From assembly GCF_900115465.1 (NCBI RefSeq), contig NZ_FOWN01000004.1, positions 1-64,000 of the forward strand: a stretch of DNA of 64,000 nucleotides, given 5' to 3'. Both the position numbers and the translations under genes were made by a program. Origin of the DNA: Halolactibacillus alkaliphilus (GTDB lineage: Bacteria > Bacillota > Bacilli > Bacillales > Amphibacillaceae). The notes under the pieces were generated by a model that had not been told where the DNA came from, searched no databases, and saw only the letters and a list, made by a program, of their open reading frames with translations. This document shows positions 56,745 to 64,000 of this stretch, piece by piece (within the stretch, counting starts at the first letter, position 1; each line of letters opens with the position of its first letter).

Positions 56745-57551
56745 TTATGATAGTTCCAAAAGGTCAAAGGCACGCCCAACATCCCTACTTTGGTGAGCAT
56801 CTGAACCAGCCTTAAAGCTAATGCCTAAGGCTTTAGCTTCTTCAAAGACGACTGGATTAGGATACATCGTTAAACAGTCAGGCTTAAATAGACCGGCCGT
56901 ATTTAGATCCAAACTATAACCTTTTGCTTTCACATCTTTTAATAATGCAGTTATTTGATTTTTTAGCTTATGTGAATAGTCATAAGGATACTGACGCTTA
57001 AATTTCTCCACTAACGTGATGTGGCCAAGTCGCATCGGTTTATACATCCCTAAATCACTTTCAAGTGACAAAGCAACGGTCTTAAAATAAGCAGCATAAA
57101 CCTCCTCTAGTGATACAAAGGCACGCAGTATGTCTCCAAAACTTGCGACACTATAATCTAAACAATGATACTGACCATAAGGGTCTTTCAACATATGGAC
57201 TGAGAGGATAGCATCATCGATCCATGGACCATAATGATCTAGAAATTGTCGTGTTTCTGATTCAAAACCTTCAATAAAATCAACCTCAAAACCTACGTTT
57301 ATTTTCAGTTCATTCTTGTATGTTGCCTTTAAATCTATCATTGTCTCGATATAACGCGCGACTTTATCTTGCGCTAACCCACTATCTTTCGCGGGCGTTG
57401 GATCAATAAAACCTAAAGGCAACGGGGCGTGTTCTGTAAAACTGATTTCTTTAAATCCTTTATTTAATGCGCTTTCTACATATGCGTTAAGTGTATCTGT
57501 TGTGCCATGAGGACAGAATGGTGTGTGAACATGGTAATCGCCTATAATCAT
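56745..57551 (-). CDS. hisJ: Histidinol-phosphatase HisJ (PHP family)
   Basis: The 268-residue protein has the PHP metal motifs D-Y-H-V-H-T-P-F-C-P-H-G near the start, F-T-E-H-A-P, E-V-D-F and a late S-D-A-H. This is the Bacillus-type histidinol phosphatase, the step between HisC and HisD. It is transcribed away from the hisZ operon, sharing the 57552-57710 control region. The usual length for the family is conserved. Confidence 0.93.
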   Translation of the reverse strand: MIIGDYHVHTPFCPHGTTDTLNAYVESALNKGFKEISFTEHAPLPLGFIDPTPAKDSGLAQDKVARYIETMIDLKATYKNELKINVGFEVDFIEGFESETRQFLDHYGPWIDDAILSVHMLKDPYGQYHCLDYSVASFGDILRAFVSLEEVYAAYFKTVALSLESDLGMYKPMRLGHITLVEKFKRQYPYDYSHKLKNQITALLKDVKAKGYSLDLNTAGLFKPDCLTMYPNPVVFEEAKALGISFKAGSDAHQSRDVGRAFDLLELS

Positions 57552-57614
57552 TAAAAAAACCTCCCACTATAATATATGTTATAATTAACTGAACAATTAG
57601 AAAAGAAAAAATTG

Positions 57615-57642
57615 TTGACCAACTTACTTTTTGATGTTAAAT
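57615..57642 (+). promoter_or_regulatory. Promoter of the histidine operon
   Basis: TTGACC (57615-57620) and TTAAAT (57637-57642) are 16 bases apart. No T-box or His-rich leader peptide is seen. Confidence 0.5.
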
Positions 57643-57659
57643 TAGTAACAATACATAAT

Positions 57660-57687
57660 TACTTTACCACAATAAAGCGGTAGAGTA
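57660..57687 (+). promoter_or_regulatory. Inverted repeat before hisZ, possible operator
   Basis: TACTTTACC and GGTAGAGTA are complementary at eight of nine positions (the other is G-T). It lies downstream of the promoter and shares TACTTTAC with the acnA repeat at 43548. Confidence 0.45.
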
Positions 57688-57710
57688 GTAAAGAAACGGA
57701 TGTGACAATG

Positions 57711-58808
57711 ATGTTTTTACCTGATGGAAGTCAAGATCAAATTGGCGATAGCCTACTTAAAAAACAGCGCGTCTACCAAATTTTTACTGATGTTGCGATA
57801 AGACGTGGTTATAAAGCAATTGAAACGCCTGTCATTGAGTATGCTGAAACATTCACCAACCCACATGTAGGGATACCTTTTCAACAGTTACTAAAATGGT
57901 TTGACCGAGAAGGTGACATAGAAGTCTTAAGACCTGACTGGACGACAGCTATTGCTCGTGCCCTGATGAAATTGAACCCTAAAGAATCTAAATGGTTTTA
58001 TCAAGGTTCCGTTTTTACTCAGGATAAAGATGGCGTTGAGAGTCGCCAAGCAGGCATTGAGATGATCCGAACAAAACCAATTGAAGGAGAAATAGAATCG
58101 CTGTTTTTTGCGATAGATTACTTATCGGCTGTGAATATTGATGATTATTTAATCGAATTGGGGCATACAGGTATATACGAGAAAATAATTGAACCTCTTA
58201 TGTTTACTACGACCGAAGAAAAAAAACTGCGTCAAGCGATGCATGACAAACGTCAAGATGTTGTAAAAGCATTAACAGAAAGGAATCAAACGGTACAAAA
58301 ACAACTCCTTGACTTAATTCAAGCTTATGGCGAGTCGTCACTGCTTGATGAATACAAGCAAATCTTTAAAGACGAAACAGATATTGTAGCTATTTTAGAT
58401 GAATTACAAGATCTCGTCAATGTATTAAAACAATTAGGAATTGATCAAACGATTGTTGATTTAGGACGTGTAAAACAACTGCCTTATTACAGCGGAACAA
58501 TGTTTAGAGGGTATCTAACGCAAACGGGTGATGAATGCTTCTCAGGTGGTCGTTACGATAAATTATACCAGCAATTCAACCAATCAACACCAGCCATCGG
58601 ATTAGCTTTTGATGTTGATGTATTAGCAAGTGCTATAACAATCGAGAAGAAAGAAAAAATAGCCATCATTGCTTCATCCGAGACATATGTCTTAGCCGAA
58701 TTAAAGCGACGGACTATTAGCGATAAAATTGTGGATGTGTTATACACCTTTCCTACAGACAATGCGTATGATGACATCATTGATTTAAGAAATGAGGGAG
58801 TCGAATGA
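57711..58808 (+). CDS. hisZ: ATP phosphoribosyltransferase regulatory subunit HisZ
   Basis: The ATG at 57711 (365 residues) has a weak GGATG site; nearby GTG/ATG starts at 57702 and 57708 are possible. The protein is a catalytically inactive class II HisRS-like fold: L-P-D-G-S-Q-D, L-R-P-D-W-T-T-A-I-A-R, Y-Q-G-S-V-F and Y-Y-S-G-T-M-F-R-G-Y. HisZ activates the short HisG and passes histidine feedback. It overlaps hisG by four bases. Confidence 0.93.
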   Translation: MFLPDGSQDQIGDSLLKKQRVYQIFTDVAIRRGYKAIETPVIEYAETFTNPHVGIPFQQLLKWFDREGDIEVLRPDWTTAIARALMKLNPKESKWFYQGSVFTQDKDGVESRQAGIEMIRTKPIEGEIESLFFAIDYLSAVNIDDYLIELGHTGIYEKIIEPLMFTTTEEKKLRQAMHDKRQDVVKALTERNQTVQKQLLDLIQAYGESSLLDEYKQIFKDETDIVAILDELQDLVNVLKQLGIDQTIVDLGRVKQLPYYSGTMFRGYLTQTGDECFSGGRYDKLYQQFNQSTPAIGLAFDVDVLASAITIEKKEKIAIIASSETYVLAELKRRTISDKIVDVLYTFPTDNAYDDIIDLRNEGVE

Positions 58809-59431
58809 AGCCAGTAATTGCCTTAACCAAAGGACGACTTGAAAAACAATTTCTCCATTATTATGAAGCGCTTGGATATGATATTGATCCTCTTATAGAT
58901 AAAGGACGCAAACTGCGTGTTGATACGAATGACTTTCAATTTATCTTTGCCAAGGGTCCAGATGTTGCAACGTATGTGCAATATGGCATTGCTGATTTGG
59001 GCATTGTTGGTGGAGATATACTGGCAGAATTTCAACCAGATGTTTTTGATTTATTTCCACTACCATTTGGTGCGTGCCGAATGGCTGTCGCCACAGAAGA
59101 AGGAAAAGTGTGGTCAAATGGAAAAAAACGCATTGCGAGTAAGTACACAGGTATTACAAAGGCTTTTTACAAAGAAAAAGGGGAATCTGTGGATATTATA
59201 AAACTAGAGGGATCGGTTGAGCTCGCGCCTATTTTAGGGTTATCTGATGCGATTGTTGATATCGTTGAAACAGGCAATACATTGTTAGAGAATGGCCTAG
59301 TGGTTGAAGAAGAGTTTATGCATTTTAGCGCGCGCCTTATTGCCAATCGTTCGGCACTAAAAATCAAACGTGCGGCTTTACAACCGGTCATTGAAAAACT
59401 TGAACCAAAAGGAGCGCAGCCAAATGATTAA
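58805..59431 (+). CDS. hisG: ATP phosphoribosyltransferase HisG (short form)
   Basis: The 208-residue protein has I-A-L-T-K-G-R-L and the PRPP loop D-A-I-V-D-I-V-E-T-G-N-T-L. The C-terminal ACT-like regulatory domain of long HisG is missing, which fits the hisZ gene next to it. It makes the first step of histidine synthesis (PRPP plus ATP). The start overlaps hisZ (ATGA), and the end overlaps the hisD start region. Confidence 0.96.
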   Translation: MKPVIALTKGRLEKQFLHYYEALGYDIDPLIDKGRKLRVDTNDFQFIFAKGPDVATYVQYGIADLGIVGGDILAEFQPDVFDLFPLPFGACRMAVATEEGKVWSNGKKRIASKYTGITKAFYKEKGESVDIIKLEGSVELAPILGLSDAIVDIVETGNTLLENGLVVEEEFMHFSARLIANRSALKIKRAALQPVIEKLEPKGAQPND

Positions 59432-60704
59432 TATTTTAGACAAAAAGAGTTTTTTAGCGCAACTCGCTCACCAAGAAGCGCCAAGTGACCAAAAAGAACA
59501 AATAGAAAAAGTCGCCAAAGACGTTATAGCACATATTCGTAAAGACAAAGATGAGGCACTCTTTCATTATATCGAAAAGTTTGATGGGAAACTTTTTGGC
59601 GATTTAAAAGTATCTAAAGAAGAACGCGACTTAGCATGGGAGGCTGTAGACACCGACGTCATTGACGCCTTAAAGCGTGCGGCAAAGAATATTACATCCT
59701 TTCACCAAAAACAATTAAAAGAGTCTCGGTTTATGCAACACGATAAAGATATCGTTTCTGGGCAGTTATACACCCCGATTGAAAAAGTCGGTATTTACGT
59801 TCCAGGTGGAACGGCTTGCTATCCATCATCTGTTTTAATGAACGCTATTCCCGCTGTATTAGCCGGTGTTAACGAGGTTATTATGGTCACACCTGAACGA
59901 TTTGGTGAAAAAATCCAACCGATTTTACTTGTGGCGGCAGATATTGCTGGTGTCACAGACATCTATAAAGTTGGTGGGATCCAAGCAATCGCCGGGCTTA
60001 GTTATGGTACGGAATCGTTACCGAAAGTTGATAAAATAGTAGGACCTGGTAACGCATATGTTGCTGCAGCTAAAGCCCTTGTATTTGGTGATGTTGGTAT
60101 TGACATGGTTGCTGGACCGTCTGAAGTAGCGATTATTGCTGATGACACCGCACAAGCTAAACATATTGCCAGCGATTTAATTGCTCAAGCTGAACATGAT
60201 ACGTTGGCACGCGCTTATCTCTTTACACCATCCAAGCGATTAATTGATGAGACAACGAGAGAACTTGAAAAACAATTACATGTACTACCTCGGGTAGATA
60301 TTGCCGCAAAAGCTTTAAGAGATTTCGGCGGACTTGTCTATGTGGAATCACTTGATGAGGCCTTTGATTTATCCAATATGTTAGCCCCTGAACACCTAGA
60401 AGTTCAGGTTGACCAACCCTTAGATTACTTGCGCTTCATCAAACATGCAGGAAGTGTCTTTTTAGGGCATTACACACCAGAGTCGTTAGGGGACTATTAT
60501 GCAGGGCCAAACCATGTTTTACCAACATCGGGGACAGCAAAATTCTCATCCGGTCTATCTGTGGATGATTTTGTGAAGAAAACGACCTTTTTATATTACT
60601 CTAAAGACGCCTTGCAACAAGCGAAAAACGATGTTGTAACGATCGCTAGACAAGAGCGATTGGATGGACATGCTGAGGCTGTTATTAAAAGATTTGAAGA
60701 CTAA
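59424..60704 (+). CDS. hisD: Histidinol dehydrogenase HisD
   Basis: The ATG at 59424, overlapping the hisG end by eight bases with AAAGGAGCG upstream, gives 426 residues, the family norm. [38 protein letters not shown] and the zinc/catalytic residues in A-Q-A-E-H-D and L-A-P-E-H-L are all present. It oxidises L-histidinol twice to L-histidine with NAD. Confidence 0.97.
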   Translation: MINILDKKSFLAQLAHQEAPSDQKEQIEKVAKDVIAHIRKDKDEALFHYIEKFDGKLFGDLKVSKEERDLAWEAVDTDVIDALKRAAKNITSFHQKQLKESRFMQHDKDIVSGQLYTPIEKVGIYVPGGTACYPSSVLMNAIPAVLAGVNEVIMVTPERFGEKIQPILLVAADIAGVTDIYKVGGIQAIAGLSYGTESLPKVDKIVGPGNAYVAAAKALVFGDVGIDMVAGPSEVAIIADDTAQAKHIASDLIAQAEHDTLARAYLFTPSKRLIDETTRELEKQLHVLPRVDIAAKALRDFGGLVYVESLDEAFDLSNMLAPEHLEVQVDQPLDYLRFIKHAGSVFLGHYTPESLGDYYAGPNHVLPTSGTAKFSSGLSVDDFVKKTTFLYYSKDALQQAKNDVVTIARQERLDGHAEAVIKRFED

Positions 60705-60731
60705 ATGTCATTTTAGAAAAGGGGAAGAGTT

Positions 60732-61319
60732 ATGCGCAAAGCAACAAAACAAAGACAAACGTTAGAAACAGCGATTGATGTGACACTTAATTTAGACGAT
60801 GCATCATCTGTTTCAATTGAGACAGGTGTTGGTTTTTTTGACCATATGTTAACCTTATTTGCTTCACATGGTCGCTTTTCACTTGAAGTTAAAGCGACAG
60901 GTGACTTACATATTGATAGTCATCACACGGTAGAAGATGTCGGTATCGTGATTGGACAACTTTTTAAAGAAGCTATTGGTGATAAAGTAGGTATTAACCG
61001 ATATGGCACAGCTTATGTACCTATGGATGAAGCACTTGGTTTTGTTTCTCTTGATATTAGCGGTCGACCTTATCTCGTTTTAGACGCCGATTTTACAACT
61101 CAAACACTTGGTAATTTTGATACAGAACTCGTACGTGAATTCTTGCAAGCCTTTATGGTTCACGCTGGTATCACATTACATGCACGGGTGCTATATGGTA
61201 TCAACACACATCATAAAATCGAAGCTATTTTTAAAGCGCTAGGTCAGGCACTCGCTCAGGCGATTGCCATTAACCCAAACATCAAAGGGGTTAATTCTAC
61301 AAAGGGGCTACTAGAATGA
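60732..61319 (+). CDS. hisB: Imidazoleglycerol-phosphate dehydratase HisB
   Basis: The 195-residue protein has G-V-G-F-F-D-H-M-L, the metal motif H-H-T-V-E-D and the second H-H-K-I-E-A-x-F-K-A. It is the single-function type (no fused phosphatase), fitting the separate hisJ. AAAGGGGAAG precedes the ATG. It overlaps hisH by four bases. Confidence 0.97.
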   Translation: MRKATKQRQTLETAIDVTLNLDDASSVSIETGVGFFDHMLTLFASHGRFSLEVKATGDLHIDSHHTVEDVGIVIGQLFKEAIGDKVGINRYGTAYVPMDEALGFVSLDISGRPYLVLDADFTTQTLGNFDTELVREFLQAFMVHAGITLHARVLYGINTHHKIEAIFKALGQALAQAIAINPNIKGVNSTKGLLE

Positions 61320-61915
61320 TCGCCATTGTTGATTATGGTATGGGTAACGTATTAAGTGTGCGCCATGCATTTGAACATTTAAATCAAACGGTCATTGTAA
61401 CAGACAAACCCGAAGAGCTAAGAAAAGCAAGTCATATTATTTTGCCTGGTGTCGGTTCGTTTCAAGCAGCGATGGAGGAGATACATGCACGTAATCTCTA
61501 TGATTTACTTATTGAACTTGCCCAAACTAAGCCTTTTTTAGGTATCTGTTTAGGTATGCAGCTCCTTTTCACTGAAGGCACTGAGGGTAAGCATACAGAA
61601 GGATTAGACTTAATTCCTGGTACGATTCGAAAAATCAAAACGGATTATATTTTACCTCACGTTGGTTGGAATCAACTGATGATTTCAAACCAACATAAAG
61701 CATTTAAACAGTATGAACAAGCATTTGTTTACTTTGTCCATACGTATCAAGCAGAAACAGATGATAAGTATATCGTCGCAAAAAGCACATATGGTGAAGA
61801 TATTACAGCTATTGTTCGAAAGGACAATATCTTCGGCATTCAATTCCACCCAGAAAAGAGTGCCAAAATCGGTTCTTCAATTATTCAAACATTCCTAAAT
61901 GAGGTGACAAAATGA
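61316..61915 (+). CDS. hisH: Imidazole glycerol phosphate synthase glutaminase subunit HisH
   Basis: The 199-residue class I glutamine amidotransferase has [25 protein letters not shown] (catalytic Cys) and [10 protein letters not shown] (His and Glu). It supplies ammonia to HisF. The start overlaps hisB and the end overlaps hisA, each by four bases. Confidence 0.97.
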   Translation: MIAIVDYGMGNVLSVRHAFEHLNQTVIVTDKPEELRKASHIILPGVGSFQAAMEEIHARNLYDLLIELAQTKPFLGICLGMQLLFTEGTEGKHTEGLDLIPGTIRKIKTDYILPHVGWNQLMISNQHKAFKQYEQAFVYFVHTYQAETDDKYIVAKSTYGEDITAIVRKDNIFGIQFHPEKSAKIGSSIIQTFLNEVTK

Positions 61916-62619
61916 AAATATTGCCTGCGATTGATTTATTAAATGGACAATGCGTTCGATTGTACCAAGGTGATTTCAATCAATCAGAACAAGTCGCAAA
62001 AGACCCTTTCGAGCAGCTTCAGACCTTTATTAAACAAGGTGCTGAAATTATCCATATCGTTGATTTAGACGGAGCTAGAGACCCTAAAAAGCGTCAGTAC
62101 CCTTTGATCAAATCATTAGTTGAGCGCTCCACTGTCCCTATTGAAGTGGGAGGAGGTATTCGTACAATGACAGAAGTAGAAGAGCTCATCGCTCTTGGGG
62201 TTGATCGCATTGTGATTGGAACGGCAGCCATTGAAAATCCGGACTTCTTAAAAGAAGCACTCGCTAAATATAAAGCCCATATTGTCGTTGGTATTGATGC
62301 GAAAAACGAACGAGTCGCTACTCATGGATGGGAAACACTATCAGATGTAGACTATATTTCTTTCGCAAAAGAAATGGTAGCACTTGGTGTAGAAACAATT
62401 GTGTTTACCGATATATCTAAAGATGGCACGATGACTGGCCCGAGCTTAGAGCAGTTAGACAAATTAAATAAAGCTGTCAGTGCCACGGTTGTTGCGAGTG
62501 GTGGCATTAGTAACATCAGTGATTTACAAGCGCTTAAAGCGATTAATATTAAAGAGGCGATTGTAGGTAAAGCTATTTACCAAGGTGCCATAGACCTTAC
62601 TGAGGCGGTAAAACTATGA
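61912..62619 (+). CDS. hisA: ProFAR isomerase HisA
   Basis: The 235-residue TIM barrel has P-A-I-D-L-L-N-G with catalytic Asp, [25 protein letters not shown] (second catalytic Asp) and A-S-G-G-I-S. It performs the Amadori isomerisation of ProFAR. It overlaps both neighbours by four bases. Confidence 0.97.
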   Translation: MKILPAIDLLNGQCVRLYQGDFNQSEQVAKDPFEQLQTFIKQGAEIIHIVDLDGARDPKKRQYPLIKSLVERSTVPIEVGGGIRTMTEVEELIALGVDRIVIGTAAIENPDFLKEALAKYKAHIVVGIDAKNERVATHGWETLSDVDYISFAKEMVALGVETIVFTDISKDGTMTGPSLEQLDKLNKAVSATVVASGGISNISDLQALKAINIKEAIVGKAIYQGAIDLTEAVKL

Positions 62620-63374
62620 TTGCTAAACGAATTATACCATGTCTCGATGTTAAAGATGGAAAAGTAGTTAAAGGGGTTAACTTTGTCGGTTTGCGTGAAT
62701 TAGGTGATCCTGTCAACATGGCTAAACGCTACTCAGAACAAGGTGCAGATGAAATTGTCTTCCTTGATATATCAGCAACAAATGAAGCAAGACAAACCAT
62801 TGTTGATATGGTAGAACGTACGGCTAAAAACATTCACGTTCCTTTTACCGTTGGTGGAGGCGTTAGATCGATTGAAGATGTTAATCGATTACTTCAAGCA
62901 GGCGCTGATAAAGTCGGTATAAATTCAGCTGCTGTTCATTCACCAGACCTAGTAAAAGAAGCGAGTCATCGCTTTGGAAATCAATGTATCGTTGTAGCAA
63001 TTGATGCAAAGAAATTTGATGACGGTTGGCACGTCATGACACATGGTGGGCGTAAGGATGCTGGCATCGATGCCATTGAATGGGCAAAAAAGGTGGAATC
63101 TTTAGGAGCAGGAGAAATATTACTTACAAGTGTCGATGCTGATGGTGTAAAAACAGGTTTTGACATACCATTAACACAAGCCATTGTGGATGCGGTGAGA
63201 ATTCCTGTCATTGCGTCTGGTGGTGTTGGTCATCCGGACCACTTTACCGAAGTGTTTCAAAAGACGGATGTATCTGCAGGTTTAGCAGCTTCGATATTCC
63301 ATGAAGATACTTATACCGTTAAAGAAGTAAAAGATGCTTGTATCAAGAAGGGAGTGCTTGTGCGTGAAACCTGA
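62616..63374 (+). CDS. hisF: Imidazole glycerol phosphate synthase cyclase subunit HisF
   Basis: The 252-residue TIM barrel has [42 protein letters not shown] and A-S-G-G-V-G. It uses ammonia from HisH to form imidazole glycerol phosphate and AICAR. It overlaps hisA by four bases and hisIE by eleven. Confidence 0.97.
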   Translation: MIAKRIIPCLDVKDGKVVKGVNFVGLRELGDPVNMAKRYSEQGADEIVFLDISATNEARQTIVDMVERTAKNIHVPFTVGGGVRSIEDVNRLLQAGADKVGINSAAVHSPDLVKEASHRFGNQCIVVAIDAKKFDDGWHVMTHGGRKDAGIDAIEWAKKVESLGAGEILLTSVDADGVKTGFDIPLTQAIVDAVRIPVIASGGVGHPDHFTEVFQKTDVSAGLAASIFHEDTYTVKEVKDACIKKGVLVRET

Positions 63375-64000
63375 TTTTTCGAAAGGATTAATTCCAGCGG
63401 TTATTATTGATCATGAAACGAAAGATGTCTTAATGGTTGCTTATATGAGTGAGGCTTCTTACCAAAAAACGCTTGAAACAAATGAAACCGTCTTTTATTC
63501 CCGATCACGTCAAGAACTATGGCATAAAGGTAAAACATCAGGCAATACACAACGCGTTTTATCAATCACCCTAGATTGTGATCAAGATACCTTACTTATT
63601 GAAGTAGAAAAAAACGGGCCAGCTTGTCATACCGGACGAGAATCGTGCTTCTTTCATCACGTCAGAGAAAACCATTCAGATCAGTCAATTGACCCAAATA
63701 TTTTTAATACACTTATAGAAGAGATTAAAGAAAGAAAAATCGAACCTAAAGATGGCTCTTATACGAATTATTTATTTAATAAGGGTGTCGACAAAATAAG
63801 TAAGAAATTGATTGAAGAAGCTGGTGAGGTTATTATTGCTGCTAAAAATAAAGATAAAGAAGAATTGACTTTAGAAATCAGTGACCTTATTTATCACACC
63901 TTTGTCTTAATGGAAGATACGGGTGTTGAATTGAGTGATGTTAAGCGTGAATTAACGAGACGATTTGCCAAAAAGGGTAATAATAAAGGGGACCGTAAAG
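63364..64000 (+). CDS. hisI: Bifunctional PRA-CH / PRA-PH protein HisIE (cut by window edge)
   Basis: The frame starts at a GTG at 63364, inside the end of hisF, and stays open to the last base, 212 codons. The N-terminal cyclohydrolase has [11 protein letters not shown]-x-T-S-G-N and the zinc Cys residues in L-D-C-D-x-D and C-H-T-G-R-x-S-C-F. The C-terminal pyrophosphohydrolase (about 118 on) has S-Y-T-N-Y-L and [10 protein letters not shown]. It performs steps two and three of histidine synthesis. Only a few residues are likely missing. Confidence 0.95.
   Translation, partial: MKPDFSKGLIPAVIIDHETKDVLMVAYMSEASYQKTLETNETVFYSRSRQELWHKGKTSGNTQRVLSITLDCDQDTLLIEVEKNGPACHTGRESCFFHHVRENHSDQSIDPNIFNTLIEEIKERKIEPKDGSYTNYLFNKGVDKISKKLIEEAGEVIIAAKNKDKEELTLEISDLIYHTFVLMEDTGVELSDVKRELTRRFAKKGNNKGDRK

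Overview
The window looks like the chromosome of a low-GC, Gram-positive Bacillaceae-type bacterium. It is AT-rich, has strong AGGAGG-type ribosome sites and many GTG/TTG starts. Housekeeping gene order matches the Bacillus lexA-yneB-ynzC-tkt-yneF, yneP-yneQ, plsY, parE-parC and hisZGDBHAF-IE neighbourhoods. A cytosolic CwlC-like amidase and a broken sporulation-type sensor kinase suggest a spore-forming lineage, possibly with partial loss. The genus cannot be fixed from sequence reading alone; a halophilic or alkaliphilic Bacillaceae near Amphibacillus/Gracilibacillus is only a guess.

Layout. Positions 1-6973: an ISL3-type transposase cut by the window edge, a family 3 glycoside hydrolase that seems to have lost its start, a DUF985 cupin, a glycine-oxidase-like flavoprotein, a membrane GGDEF protein and the rRNA methylase RlmD. 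Positions 6974-20000 are an accessory island: a short serine recombinase, a second copy of only its 3' end, cargo genes of unknown or nuclease-like function, a Phd/RelE-type toxin-antitoxin pair, a broken DDE transposase, a vanR-vanS-vanY set without resistance ligase genes, remnants of another serine recombinase and of a toxin C-terminus next to an intact probable immunity gene, and a cysteine-cluster protein. Three intergenic copies of one element (hairpin plus tandem 15-base motifs) punctuate this island.

Positions 20000-36400: an orphan PTS IIB, a covalently fused triple RidA protein, a YwbE protein, an Fe(III)-type ABC transporter with a Fur-like operator, a YjiH-type membrane protein, MetY, a small protein resembling NHLP leader peptides, a divergent YeiH/LysR pair, a sugar acetyltransferase, an amino acid permease and a lipoprotein cyclophilin. 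Positions 36400-56600: CwlC-like amidase, LexA and the yneB-ynzC-tkt-yneF block (yneA and sirA missing), the broken kinase, aconitase, a double-AAA protein, YneP/YneQ homologues, YidD-FolE2, PlsY, a CoA-binding protein and topoisomerase IV. Positions 56745-64000: HisJ facing a compact histidine operon whose genes mostly overlap by 4 bases; hisIE runs off the window.

The core genes are ordinary. The island is where novelty is most likely: recombinase 3' ends followed by different cargo, with a repeated structured intergenic element at the seams, suggests a cassette-accumulating locus. The covalent RidA trimer, with its active-site residues spread unequally over three repeats, is the most unusual single protein.
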